Shown: positions 44,128 to 57,082 of the stretch, piece after piece
Layout: each line of letters starts with the position of its first letter
Numbering within the stretch: the stretch's first letter is position 1
From: Cornus controversa
Lineage: Eukaryota > Streptophyta > Magnoliopsida > Cornales > Cornaceae
Assembly: GCA_026545225.1 (NCBI GenBank)
Contig: CM048853.1
Location: forward strand, 18,993,255-19,057,254
Reading direction: 5' to 3'
Length of the DNA: 64,000 bases
Program-made: the position numbers and the translations under genes
Notes under the pieces: model-generated
The model's database searches: none
Seen by the model: only the letters and a program-made list of their open reading frames with translations
What the model was told of the DNA's origin: nothing

Positions 44128-47100
44128 TCACGAGTCAAAATATATGGGATCCGTCAAAGTGATGACATCCACGTATTCGGTGGTAACTTGGTCATCCACG
44201 CATACTTTTAAGCGCTGCCCATTTACTTTGAACAACGAGCCGTCTTTCAAGTCCTTTAATTCCATCGCTCCGTGGGGAGCGACAGAATTAACCGAAAATG
44301 GACCATCCCAACGGAAGCGAAGTTTTCTGGGAAACAAATGGAGGCGTGAGTTGTACAACCATACTTTTTGGCCCGGCGAAAATGTTTTGACTCGAATATT
44401 ACGATCATGAAAGGCTTTGGACTTTGCCTTATAGATTTTAGCGTTCTCATACACGTCATGTCGCAATTCTTCCAATTCATTTAATTGAAGCTTTCGATTA
44501 GATCCGGCCTTTTGCATGTCAAAATTGAAAGTTTTAGTGGCCCACATGGCTTTATGCTCCAATTCTACCGGAAGGTGAGACGCTTTGCCATAAACCAGCC
44601 GATAAGGTAACATTCCAATGGGAGTTTTATATGCGGTTCGGTATGCCCATAATGCATCGTTTAGTAGCAATGACCAATCTTTCCGGTCAGGCCGAACAGT
44701 TTTCTGAAGAATGTTCTTAATCTCCCTATTGGATATCTCTACTTGGCCACTAGTTTGAGGATGGTATGGGGTGACTACTTTGTGTATGATGGAGTATTTG
44801 GTAAGCAAGGTTCGAAGGAACCGGTTACAGAAATGTTTAGCTCCGTCACTGATGATGGCCCGAAGCGTACCAAACCGGCTAAAAATATTAGCTTGAATGA
44901 ATTTAACCACGACTGCGTGATCATTGGTTTTGGTAGCAACGGCCTCTATCCACTTAGATACGTAGTCCACCGCCACAAGTATGTACTCATGACCAGTAGA
45001 GGGTGGAAATGGTCCCATGAAGTCAATGCCGCACACATCAAATATCTCAACAATAAGAATAGGGTTAAGAGGCATCATGTCCTTCCGAGACATCGCGCCG
45101 AGGCGCTGACATCGCTCATAAGAGTGGCAGAATGAATATGCATCCCGATGAAGTGTTGGCCAGAAAAATCCGCATTGAAGAATTTTTGCGGCGGTTTTCT
45201 TAGCACTAAAATGTCCCCCACAAGCGAGTGTATGACAAAATTTGAGAATGCTTTGGAATTCACTATTGGGTACACACTTACGAATTATTTGATCGGGGCA
45301 ATATTTGAACAATTGAGGATCATCCCAATAATATGATCGTGATTGGGAGAGAAAACGATCCTTCTCTTGTTTGGTCCAAGAAAATGGTATTTTACAGGTT
45401 GCCAAGTAATTAACCACATCTACATACCAAGGGATACTCTTTTGAGAAATAGCAAAGAGTTGTTCATCCGGGAAGGATTCACAAACTGGAATGGAATTAT
45501 GGAGGGATTCAACAAGAATTCGAGAAAGGTGGTCAGCCACCACATTTTCAGTTTCCTTTTTGTCCCTAATTTCAAAATTAAACTCTTGCAACAAGAGTAT
45601 CCATCGGATCAACCTAGGCTTGGTGTCCTTTTTGGCCAAAAGATGTCGGAGGGCAGCATGGTCCGAATAGACAATGACCTTTGAACCTAATAAATAAGCT
45701 CGAAACTTGTCTAATGTAAATACTACCGCAAGCAACTCCTTTTCCGTTGTGGTATAATTGATTTGAGCCTCGGAAAGGGTTTTACTTGCGTAGTAAATGA
45801 CATGTGGCAGTTTGTCTACTCGTTGCCCTAAGACCGCACCCATGGCATAATCAGATGCATCACACATGATCTCAAATGGGAGAGCCCAATTTGGAGGGAT
45901 TAGAATTGGGGCTGTTGTGAGCATGGTGCGGAGTTTTTCAAAAGCATTAAGGCACGCTTCATCAAAGGTAAAACAAGATTCTTTTTCAAGAAGGCGACAC
46001 AAAGGCCGAGAGATCTTGCTAAAATCTTTGATGAAACGGCGATAAAAGCCCACATGCCCAAGGAATGAACGAATCTTTCTCACCATTGATGGTGGAGGAA
46101 GTTTGGAAATGAGCTCAACCTTGGCTTTATCAACCTCTATTCCTCTCTTAGACACAATGTGCCCTAGGATGATACCCTCTTGAACCATAAAGTGGCTCTT
46201 TTCCCAACTAAGAATTAGGTTGGTCTCTCGACATCGTTTGAGAACACTGGATAGATTTTGGAGGCATGATTCAAATGAAGGCCCAAAAATGGAAAAATCA
46301 TCCATGAATACTTCCAAGAATTTTTCCACCATATCCGAAATGATAGACATCATACACCGTTGAAAAGTTGCCGGTGCATTGCACAACCCAAAGGGCATGC
46401 GTCTATAAGCAAATGTGCTGAAAGGACATGTAAATGTGGTTTTCTCTTGGTCCCTCGGGTCTATAGCAACCTGATTATAGCCGGAGTATCCATCTAAAAA
46501 GCAATAAAAACTTTGCCCGGCTAATCTCTCCAATATTTGATCAATGAATGGGAGGGGGAAATGATCTTTCTGAGTGGCTGAATTTAATTTCCTATAATCT
46601 ATGCACACTCTCCAGCCCGTGGTGGTGCGTTGGGGAACTAATTCACCCTTTTCATTTGGTTACCGCGTAATACCTGACTTCTTTGGCACCACTTGAGTGG
46701 GACTAACCCACTTGCTATCTGAGATGGGGTAAATAATTCCCGCATCTAGTAACTTCACCACCTCCTTCATTACAACGTCCTTCATATTTGGATTTAATCG
46801 ACGTTGTGCCTCCCTTGAGGTCTTTGCATCCTCTTCCAAGTGTATGCGGTGCATACAAATAGAAGGGTCTATTCCCTTAAGATCTGCCACACTCCATCCT
46901 ATTGCTTCCTTGTGCTCTTTTAGCACTTTGATGAGTTCCATCTCTTGATCATTGGTGAGATTGGAAGCAATAATGATTGGAAGGGTCTCATTATCACCTA
47001 AGAAAACATACTTGAGTGTAGCCGGTAGAGGCTTGAGCTCAAGTTGTGGTGGGGAAATTAGAGAAGGAGTTTGGGAAGTTTTGGACAAAGGAGGCAAGGG

Positions 47101-47370
47101 TTCTCGTGGAACTCTCCATTTAGGCACATCCATGACAGTGTTGACATCGAGCATTGAGTTGACTTCACAATTAGATTGCTCAACGTCAAAATCATCATAG
47201 TTGAAGTGATTTAGGCATGCCTCTAGAGGATCCTTGGAAAGAATAGAAGGAGGTGCTTCTTGAACTAGGTCTTCCACAACATCGACACAAAAGCACTCAC
47301 TTTCGTCTTCGGATGTGTGGTGGGAAGCATTGAAGATGTTCAAGCGGACTTTCATATTCCCGAAAATTTA
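44128..47370 (-). pseudogene. pol: D pol: RT, RNase H and integrase, one stop, N-terminus lost
   Basis: One frame from about 47370 to 44128 is broken only by a TAA at 46662-46660. [35 protein letters not shown] (near 46310-46299). RNase [37 protein letters not shown]. Integrase: zinc-binding HTLACGGHF with later SYERCQ, DDE residues in GIDFMGP (about 45030), IISDGAKHF (about 44850) and [10 protein letters not shown] (about 44740), and RWDGPF near the C-terminus. In the HHCC finger, the first Cys of the usual CxxC appears as Tyr (codon at 45120-45118). The C-terminus [10 protein letters not shown]...DPIYFDS is what remains after the deletion in H1 and C. Confidence 0.88.
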
Positions 47371-48663
47371 AAATTAAGTGTATTTAACCTCCAATATCAT
47401 ACAGAAAAATTTTCAGAATTTTTGGAATCATGAAAGTATTTTTAAAAAATGATTTTTCAAATTTTCAAGTTTTTCCAAAAATTTCAAAAATTCAAAAAAA
47501 ATATCAAAATATATCGGAATGGGCCCAAAGTGGACCCAGTGGTGGGCCCCCGCGAGTGGAGCCCAAAAACACTTTCCCCGGCGCCGGCACCGGCCCCACG
47601 CGCCGGCACGCGCCGGCCAGGCGCGTGGGGAAGTCCCTGCGCTGGGGCTTCTTCCCCAGCGCGCACAGCGCGCTGCAGGCGACTTCCCGGCGATGGTCCG
47701 GCCACCGTTCACCTCCATTTTTGCGCCGTTCTTCTCCTCTCGACGCCGTCTACTTATTGGTGCAAAAAGCCCCATCCGAAACAGCCCGAATCAAAAAACC
47801 CCAATTCACAAGTTCTAGGGTTCTTCGCAAAATTCAAAAATTTAAAACCCAATAATTCACGATCTGTTTTCCTAAGGATTTAGAGTTGTTTACAATTTAA
47901 TTCTAACACAGTAGGTTCACAACTAAACATTTATTTATTACAAATTACATACATGAATGATTTCTTCCTTAACACACTATACATATACATGAACACATAT
48001 GCATATAACCTCACATGAACAAAATCAATTAAATCTACATACAATCCTCATAGTTAATCTCACGAAATTTATCAATAGCAGAAAAATATAAACATGCAAT
48101 TAACCACAAATTTTTAATATAAATAAATGCTCAAACCTAGACTATGCATACAGATTCAAAGGGGAAGAGATGAATTAAACTTGCCTTTTTCCTGACGAAT
48201 TAACTTGTTCACCCGATCGTCACTCCCTTCTCTCTTTCTTTTTCTTTCTTTTAGTTCTGTGCGTAAAACAACGGCAAACCCTAATTTTTTCTTCTTTTCT
48301 TTTCCTTTTTGTTTTAATTATTCTTTTATTTTTTTTCCTAAAACTAATAAAAATCAAATTAATAATAATAATAAATATAGCAATAGTAATATTATTATAA
48401 CCCTAGGCCCATCATTTTAAACATAACCTTAGCCCACTCATCCTAACCCAAATTCCTCCCTAGCCCAACCCAAAACATTTAAATAAAATAATACACAATT
48501 TATACCAATTCACATAAAATGACAATATGCGTGTATAAAAGACAAGCAACTCACCTACAATGATAATCTATATATAAAAAAAAAAACATTTCACATGAAT
48601 TAATAAAATAAAGTAATAATGTAAAGAGATTAAATTGACACCTAAATTTTCCGGGGTATTACA
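47371..48663 (-). mobile_element. LTR-like block with GC-rich island (chromovirus type, tentative)
   Basis: The minus strand begins TGTAATACCCCGGAAAATTT at 48663, a start common in Tekay/Del LTRs. The block runs to about 47371, where D pol begins. It includes a strongly GC-rich segment (about 47540-47705) with strong hairpins. No target duplication or primer site was found, so its extent is approximate. The open frames across the GC-rich part lack homology. Confidence 0.45.
47594..47662. repeat. GC-rich hairpins
   Basis: CCCCACGCGCC (47594-47604) pairs perfectly with GGCGCGTGGGG (47620-47630). GCGCTGGGG (47639-47647) pairs with CCCCAGCGC (47654-47662) around loop CTTCTT. Confidence 0.85.
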
Positions 48664-51014
48664 CATAATCACTGACATACATTTTCCTTAGTATAACTCA
48701 ACTTTAATAATCCATTATAGCCCCACACGTGGCCACACATGTTTCCCAAAATAATTCTCTAACTTTATCTCAATCCACCCTACAACACATTAGGATGCAT
48801 CGTAATGTTAGTTACGATGCATCAAAATTATGATGTATCACCGAAGATGCATAACATCCTACGAAACCCGCTAGATTTTGTACGTAACACTCAACCACTA
48901 ATGATGCATCGTTATTGGATTTATAATTCATCGCATATTTCGATGCATCGTTATTGGGATTACAATGCAACGTAATCACTCGACTGCTGCTATAACAAAT
49001 CCACCAAGTGATTACAATTGTCATTCTTATCCTTCCACTTACCCTAAACATACAATCATAGAACTTAGTTATCATTTTTACACAACCCAAGTATCCACTA
49101 TATGATAATTCACCATAATTCTACTCCTCATTATACACTTCGAGCTCAAAAATGATAATTCATGCATTTCATACGTTCCATATATTTAACCTTTAAATCA
49201 TAGACATGTTTGGACATTTATGGAAATACAATTCATCAACACAATCGTTTTCACATATAGCATTCTACCATGCTTAGTACCTTGCTTACATTGAAATAAA
49301 TAATAAGTCATGAACAACACATGCTTAAAAATGTATTTAAACGTACGTAACCATAAAACATAAATATTATATGTTCCTGAAACGTAAATGGTCTTTACAT
49401 GTTCATTTCATGCATATAGTTCATAATCTGGGCATGCATTTAAATAAAGTAATATAAGTCTTTAAAAGAAATCAGGATCCACTCTATGCCAATACTCTTT
49501 TGGGGAGACTCCACAACCTCCTTTCAATTTCCTGAAATATATTAATTCTCATGGGAAGAGAAACCACACGTTCTATAGGAATGTCTAAAACACAATTTAA
49601 TTCGTAAGTTCCGTGAATACCAGATAAGCATACATTTGCATTTAATCTTGTTAAACAAATATCCATGTATCACAACCATATCATAAGTAAAGTGTAATGC
49701 AACATGATATACACAACTCCCTCATACTCTCCAGACAGCCATTGGGTTCTGGTTTTATGGGCCATCCAATTCCAGCGAACCGAGGTTCCAAAGCCGATTT
49801 ACCTCATTGGAAGATTCCATTTTAGGGATTATTCTCTTCCATTCTTGTTTGGAGCCCCAATTCCACAGGATTCCAAAGCCGGATTGCACCACCCTCACCA
49901 AACCAATGATGATGCATCCCACATGTTTATACTAGCATGTATTCACAATTTACTCAATATAACAATAATAATCAAGTTTGTACATTTTTCCTAAATAACG
50001 TCTCATGCATTCACATTGAACATGTTACACACTTCCATATTTCATATTAATCATATTGATAATTAAACATGTATTGTAAACAAACATGCTTCTAAGACAT
50101 TTTATCAAACACGTAAGTGTCATTTGCACATTTGCATATGTATACACATAATCATCCCACAATTCAATCTTAATACAATCACATTATCATCTAATGCACT
50201 CATAAGCATGTAATACATCATTAGACATAGTGAATTCATTAATTAGAATAATTAAGCATGCTTTACTATTGAAAAACATCTAATTATCTCACATAATCAA
50301 TTGGTTGCCTTAACAACAAATATACTCACAAAAAATCCTTGAATCTATGGGATAGATATCCCTACCTCAATTTGGAAGAGATTCCAAATGAATTTCTCTA
50401 ATCCTCACAAAAAACCACCGTTCTCCAAAATTGATTCCAGACTGATCAAACTTAAGTCCTCGACATGTAGATCATTTCTCTTTTTTTCAGTGTCACCCAA
50501 TTCTCACCCGAAGCCCCTCTAATTCAATGGAGAAGTGAAGAAAAAGATGAAGAGATATATATGTTGTATCAATATAAATGTTCATATGGCTGTGGGAGAA
50601 TGAGAATGAAGAGCTGAATTGTCTCTTTGCTATTTGTAGAATTCAACCTACCTTATTTACAAATATGCCACTACTTATTCACTAAACCTTCCCAAACTCA
50701 GTTTCAAAGTTCTGTAATTCCGATTGACACGAAATTAATTGTATAGTGTGTAAAATATTTCATTTAAGTTACCCTACAAATTTGAAGTCATTCTAACACT
50801 TTCATATTTTCTGGGCCCACGGGGTTAACCGGACCCAAAAAATTTAACTTTTACCAACGCTCTGAAAGCTTCCACAAACCTTAAATAAGTTCCCAAAACA
50901 TGTATTTTACATTTAAAACACATAAATAATCATTTAAAACATTACTATGACAATAAATTCAAATTATGAAAATAATAAAAAAATCAGCTAAAAATGGTCA
51001 CGGTTCTTAGAACA
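48664..51014 (-). mobile_element. T3: chromovirus LTR (minus strand)
   Basis: On the minus strand it starts TGTTCTAAGAACCGTGACC, like the T1 LTR start, preceded by a chromovirus-like 3' tail (51015-51092, with AATTTCAAAGATGAAAT). It runs to about 48664; the exact end is unclear. A cluster of GATGCATCGTAA-type palindromes lies at about 48793-48970, near the LTR's 3' end as in T1. No coding sequence. Confidence 0.6.
48793..48970. repeat. GATGCATC palindrome cluster
   Basis: Repeated GATGCATCGTAA/TTACGATGCATC words in both orientations, at least five partial copies. Confidence 0.75.
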
Positions 51015-51099
51015 TACCCAACTTAAATGGATTTCATCTTTGAAATTAGGTCATACCTGAAGGAAACAAGTTGGGATACTTAAATCTGACAACCAGCTC

Positions 51100-52005
51100 T
51101 AATCGTGTGTTGTGAGCGTATCAATTAAAATTACCACACTTCACAATAGAACTAATTCCTTGCAGAATAGGGCTATAAAAAGAGGTGTCGAACCTTAGGG
51201 ATTATGGTCTGAATGAGTTGGTATACGGAATTAATTTGAATTGAATTTAGAAATAAAAGAATTCTGATTTTAACATTTAAACTAATTAAAAAGCAAATAA
51301 AATAAAACAAAGGAAATAGAGAGTGTGGATAATATGAGATAAATCTAGGGTAATTGACTTCACCACTAACTGCACAATCAATGGTCAATTGAGTTAACTA
51401 TGGGGAATCATATCATGCACAAGTGGTGTCAGTGGCTACAAGCTCACCACCATCTGTCAAGATGATAACAAATAATTAAAGCATATAATGATATATTCAG
51501 TGATTATCATTGTGTAATAATCACTCTCATAATCATCGAAAATAAGAGAGATTGAGTTCAATAACAACAACTAAATATCTAAGACAAGATAAGAAGTCAT
51601 TGAAACTGAATTTATAAGACTTTTATAGCTCAATTCTATAATAAAAATCCTCTAAATTACACAATCTATGGATGTATATAAAGGTCTCCAATAATTAAAA
51701 CAATCAAACATTAATGCTTAGTTAGAGTTACATCAAAACCGTAGTGGATGAACTAGCCGCTCATGGTAGAAGAAGAAGCTTCAACAGTTGAGGAATAAGG
51801 CATCATCTTCATGAATTATGCGCAAGACTTCGTTCTCCAATGGTTCTCCACTTCAAAGCTCTGCAAAGTATGTCTTCAATTATGTCCAAAGGCTCTCCTA
51901 AAACATCCTTCAATTTACCACTTTATGCACCAAGAGAATACACCAAAGTCCTAATCCAATTAGGAATTAATTAGGTTTTCCCGCAGCACTAATCCGGTGG
52001 GTTAA
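51100..52005 (-). mobile_element. Family C LTR fragment, minus strand
   Basis: About 906 bp match the 3' 60% of the family C LTR in reverse. Its 3' end (51100) is joined to chromovirus T3 tail sequence and its 5' break (52005, within the GTGGGT block) to chromovirus T2 LTR. It is truncated, so no target duplication can be assigned. Confidence 0.85.
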
Positions 52006-53447
52006 CAGTTAAACACATAACTATCTATAGATTTACATATTTTTTGGCCAAAATTCAATACTTATGAATGATTAATTAACTTCGATGATCATGTAGTGTT
52101 GGTTAAATCCGACGACACTCGTATGATTGGGCAACTCCAAAGATCATACATTCTTGGCAATATATTGGTCTTGTTATTGTGATTGGACAGCTCCGACGAT
52201 CACCATATCGTGGTATGATTGGGCATCTCCGATGTTGAAACAATTATGGATATTTTACCACTTCCATAACATGGCTGGAAAACTCCGAACCCCATATATG
52301 GATCACTTGGACAAGACTCCGATTCATATATGCACATTAGGCGACATATAACATATAACTTATTTCTCATGCTCTCCTACATACATTCAGGCTTTGTAGC
52401 AATTCTAGCTTGTACCATGTTCTCACATACCATATATATACACCTATATGCCCATATCATACATATATCTCATACATGTATACAGTTCCACATATATCAA
52501 TCATATGTTCACAATTCTATACATATAACATGTATAAGCTCACAATCATCATATATCACAATATGAATAACATTAGCATGCATTAAATCATAATGAAAGA
52601 GATGAAACATAATACATAATCTTACCACTCTCCCATATATGCTAAACTCAACTAAATCTTCCTAAAATCACCAATACCATATAAATCGATGACTAAGAGA
52701 GAAGAAACACCCCTACCTTAAATCTAAGCTTGTTCTAGCAAAACCCTAGAAATCACCAAGCTTCAGACTCCACCAAATTGAACTTCCTTTTCGTAGGATT
52801 ATATATCGAGATAAAGAGAACAACTCTCACTTCTTGGACAAGACCCGAATCTAAGCTTCAATCTCACTCAATTTTTTAAAGTCTTCAAAATGAGATTTTG
52901 AACCCACTAACTCGAAGAAGGAAGTGAGGAGAAAACTTTCTCTTTTAGAGCAAGTTCCAAATCTCACTCTAGGTCCCTCAAAATAAAAAAAGAAGATGAC
53001 GAGCTTGAGAAAGATAACAATGGCTGACTATCTATTCTTCAAATCTGCCAAGCAATATACACTTAAGTGTATACACTAAAAGTTAAATAACTATATTACC
53101 CCCAAGTTAATTAATGTACTTCCCGTACTCCATTTTGGATTTTGAAAGCGATTACGGCTTTGAAACCACTTTTTTAACTCTTAAAACATTTCAGATGTTC
53201 AAAAATCAAAAATATGTCTTTGTCCAAAATAGTTCAGTTTCCCAGGCCCACCCTACTCACGTCCTGGGTCCCACTAACCCAGAACTCTCAAAACTTCCCG
53301 AACGCTTCCAAAACTTCCGCGACCATCTAAACACGTTCCCAAACATGTTTTTCACATTCCAAACACACATAATATCATTTAAAATTCATTTATGACAAAA
53401 TTGATAAATAAAAAAAAAACTTGTGAAAATTAGAGCCGATCTCGACA
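52006..53447 (-). mobile_element. T2: chromovirus 3' LTR, truncated (minus strand)
   Basis: Starts TGTCGAGATCGGCTC at 53447, right after a GGTGTGGAGGT purine tract and the integrase tail. It is cut at about 52006 by the family C fragment. Contains an array of about five GATTGGGCAWCTCCGATG-like units at about 52100-52330. No coding sequence. Confidence 0.7.
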
Positions 53448-53479
53448 ACCTCCACACCTTCAAGAAATTTTGTCCTTGA

Positions 53480-53957
53480 AATTAGACACATACCTCAAGT
53501 GATAAAAAACTTGAGGTACTTTGAATGATTCTCATGTTCCCATTCCCATGTAGCCTCTTCGACTCCGTGATGCTTCCAAAGCACTTCAACCAATTAAATA
53601 ATCTTACACAGAAGCACTTGCTCCCTTTAAATATTGGGCTTATACTTCCTTAACATAGAAAGATGGAAAGTATTGTACACACTCGACATTTGTGGTAGCA
53701 GTGCTGAGAGATATGTAACCTCCCCACACACTCCAATATCTCAAACGAACCAATAAACCATAGCGATAGTTTTCCACTATGTCCAAAGATCATCAAACCC
53801 TTCTGTGGTGAGACTTTAAGAAAAACATGGTCTCCCACCTCAAATAACAAAAGTCGCCACTTCTTATCGGCATAACTCTTTTGATGACTCAGAGTAGTAA
53901 GTAACCGCTGCTATATCACTTTAATATTTTTTGTCATCTCTAGGACTATATCCTGCC
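53480..53957 (-). pseudogene. pol: T2 integrase C-terminus, Del/Tekay chromovirus
   Basis: Minus-strand coding remnant. LLTTLSHQKSYADKKWR and FEVGDHVFLKVSPQKG are the classic chromovirus integrase C-terminal blocks. GKLS...FIGSFEILECVG (GPF-like) follows, then after a frame change LRKYKP, and finally VLWKHHGVEEATWEWE, the chromodomain-like end of Del/Tekay pol. Stops include one replacing the Arg in the usual RQRL. The upstream part was removed by insertion of element C at 53958. Confidence 0.85.
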
Positions 53958-55478
53958 GGATAGGCGTTGAATGTTACGCATTCTAGCCTCTTAACTTATG
54001 TATTTTATTCTCTTAGTGATAGATTATTTTATGATTTTACTTTGTTTTAGTGTTTTCTGTATTTTCAGGGCCTTAATGATTATTTCAGTTAAAACCAAGC
54101 TTTTGGGCTTTTAAAGAAGACATCCAAGATGGTGAGATGAAGCCTACACCAAGGAGAATCATTCAATCATTTATTTTAACTCAAATCAGCCCAAGAAAGA
54201 GGTCCAAGAGAATTACAACTGCTTAAAAAGGTTTCGGGCCTGAAGCCCAAATCTGTGCATAATACAGTCTTAATCCCGTTTTGGAAAATGGACCAGAAGT
54301 CTTATTTTTGAGCCTCAAATTGATATTATTTTTAGATTGCGTTGAACAAAATTTGATTCTGCACACTTTTGTATTTCATAAAAATTTCGTAAATCGGACT
54401 TCTAATGGGTCAAAAGTTGGGCCGAAGTCAGCAGGAAAAACCCACCTGATTAGTGCTGCGGGAAACCCTAATTTATTCCTAATTGGATTAGGACTTTGGT
54501 GTATTCTCTTGGGGAATAAAGTGAAGACTTGGAGGCTGAATTGGGAGGAGATTAGACAGAGGGAACAGAATTTGGAGAGTCTGAGAGGGCTGAGAAGAGA
54601 ACATAAACATATTTGCAGAGCCATTGGAGAATGAAGTCATACGCGTAATTCAGAAAGATGATGTCTTCTTCCTCAACAGTTGAAGCTTCTTCTTCTACCA
54701 TGAGAGGCTAGTTCATCCACTAGGGTTTTGATGTAGCCCTAACAAAGCATCAATGGTTTGATTGTTTTAATTATTCGGGACCTTTATATACATGCATAGA
54801 TTGTGTAATTCAGAGGATTCTTATTATAGAATTGAGCAATAAAAGTCTTGTAAATTCAATCTCAATGATTTCTTATCTTGTCTTAGATATTTAGTTGTTG
54901 TTATTGAACTCAATCTCTCTTGTTTTCTGTGATCATGAGAGAGATTATTATACAATGGTCATCACTGAATATATTGTTAAGAGCTTTGGTGGATTATGCC
55001 TAGAGAAGATGAACCATACTGCACCCTAGATTATAGTAGTTAGGCAGATGGCCCATGCCAATCGAAGATAGTCCATGGCTTAGCCTTAATCATATGTTAT
55101 CTTCTTGACAGATGAAGGTGAGCTTGTAGCCACAGACACCACTTATGCATGATGTAATTCCCCTATAGTTGATTCAATTGACCATTGATTGTGGAGTTAG
55201 TGGTGAAGTCAAACACCCTAGATTTCTCTCCTATTATCTTCATTATCTGTTTACCTTTGATTTATTTTATTTTACTTTTTAATTAATTTAGTTTAAAAAT
55301 AAGAATTCTTTTCTTATAAATTTAATTAGAATTAATTCCGTATTCCAACTCATCAGACCATAATCCCTGAGGTACGATACCCCGTTCGGTAGCCCTATTC
55401 TGCAAGGAATTCATTCTATTGCGAAGTGTGAAAATTTTTAATTGATATACTTTTTAAGTCACACTCACACACGAATCA
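53958..55478 (+). repeat. C 5' LTR, family C
   Basis: A 1521-bp LTR ends ACGAATCA, with PBS TGGCGTCGTTGCTGGGGA (two changes) at 55484-55501. It inserted into the T2 integrase gene. Confidence 0.9.
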
Positions 55479-55623
55479 ATTTTTGGCGTCGTTGCTGGGG
55501 ATTATCTATTTGATTGATTGGATTTTACAGAATTAGTTTTAATTGGATTTTTAGTTTACGAATTTTTTATATTTTATTTTTAATTTTGTTTTTGTTTTCT
55601 TTCCAGGTGCTTTTGGTTAATAT

Positions 55624-57030
55624 ATGCGAGGTCGTCGTTCTATAGCTGATCCTTTGATACCTCTTGATCCTGAGCCTGAACGTACTCTTAGACAACAAAG
55701 GAACATCCCTGTTGATACCATTGTGCAAGAGGAAGAAACAATTGAAGACATGGCAGAAGAGAGGAATAACAACCTTATTCCTAATGCTGATGGAGAAAGA
55801 GCTAGATTGCTTAGGGACTACTATGTTCATGAGACATATACCTCGCCAGCAGGTTTTCAACTGCCCAATGTCACAGCACAGAACTATGAGATCAAGTCCA
55901 GCATTATTCAGATGCTACCATCTTATTTTGGGCTGACTCAAGAAGACCCGTACAAGCATCTGGATGACTTCATTGAAGTGTGCTCAACTACAAAAATGCA
56001 CAACTTCTCTGAAGATGCTTTCAGAATGAGACTTTTTCCATTCTCTCTGAAAGACAAAGTAAAATGTTGGTTCAATTCTCTACTGGCAGGTTCTATCACG
56101 ACTTGGACTCAGATGCAACATGAGTTTCTCAATAAGTATTTTCCGATAGGGAAGACGAATCAGTTCAGACGTGCTATCACTGGATTCTCCCAACATGAGG
56201 GGGAACAATTTTATGAGACATGAGAAAGATTCAAGGACCTTCTTAGGAAGTGTCCCCATCATCAAGTTCCTAAGTGGCAACTAGTGCAGAGTTTTCATGA
56301 AGGGCTCACAGAAGCCAACAGACAGATGGTTGATGCGTCGTGTGGAGGTACTTTTATGTTGAAGAGTGAAGAGAGGTATGGACCTTATTTGAAAATCTTA
56401 GTGACAACTCTCTACAACATGTGTCCTCTACTCGTTCTAGCAGACCTGTCACTACAAGGAAGACTGATGGAATTTTTGAGGTTGGTGCTTCAGAAGCTAT
56501 GCCAACCGACATTGATTTAATTGCAAAGAAGGTAGCAGCAATTATGGCTGCCAATCAAACTCCTTCTACTCCAAATTATTCATTGCTAGGCCCTTGTGAA
56601 TTTTGCTCTAGTCCTATGCATAATATGAGCAATTGTCCTTCGGTGGGGCAATTTTCTGATATTCAACATGAGCAAGTCCAAGTTACTTTCACTGGACCAA
56701 TGAATCCTGCACGAGGTAATACTTACAATCCTACATGGAGGAATCATCCTGGTTTCTCTTACAGTAATCAAGGGGCAGCAATACAACCATCATATCAACC
56801 TAGGACTTTTGTGCCTCAACAACAATATCAAACACAAAGTCCTATGGCCCAAAGAATTTCTGCTATTGAAGACAAGCTGACTCTTACCTTGTCCAAATTT
56901 GACAAGCTTGATTCTCTTATAGAAATAGTGCAAGCTACTGCAGCAACAGTACAATCTATAGTTCAACTAGTGCACTCACATTCTCTGCCAAACTGGAATC
57001 TCAGTTTGGACAGCTTGCTAATTCATTGAG
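55624..57030 (+). pseudogene. gag: C gag (Athila type), three breaks
   Basis: The start MRGRRSIADPLIPLDP is followed by the capsid (PSYFGLTQEDPYKHLDDF, FRMRLFPFSLKDKVKCWF, EQFYET), open for 199 codons to a TGA at 56221-56223 (TGG in B). It is open again past WQLVQSF; frame changes near 56380 and 56990 follow. The zinc knuckle CEFCSSPMHNMSNC lies at about 56596-56637. The early frame matches B closely, showing a shared Gag design of capsid, knuckle and C-terminal coil. Confidence 0.85.
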
Positions 57031-57082
57031 TAAAAGAGAATAAGGGAAGCTCCCTAGTCAACCAATTGCTAATCCAAGAGGG

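Larger units (their letters stand above)
40024..47370 (-). mobile_element. D body: minus-strand Athila-like element without LTRs
   Basis: On the minus strand: RT-RNase H-integrase (47370 to 44128), spacer with palindromes and TATA-like box (44127 to 42932), env-like ORF (42931 to 41707) and 3' UTR with hairpin and conserved module (41706 to 40024). It is broken at both ends: gag and most of PR are lost on the right, and about 160 bp before the LTR including the PPT on the left (compare 61284-61440). It carries the only full-length integrase in the window. Confidence 0.85.

Noticed and set aside
38572-47370. D solo LTR plus D body as one element with a 3' LTR
   Set aside because: Perfect TGTTC duplications and B pol sequence on both sides of the LTR, and the missing PPT, show they are separate.
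47430-47883. Overlapping ORFs across the GC-rich island as a host gene
   Set aside because: Several frames are open on both strands simply because GC-rich DNA has few stops; the translations are low-complexity and unmatched.
48673-51014. Exact T3 LTR with CA end at 48673
   Set aside because: A TG on the plus strand at 48673 would fit, but no target duplication or primer site supports it; the end is left approximate.
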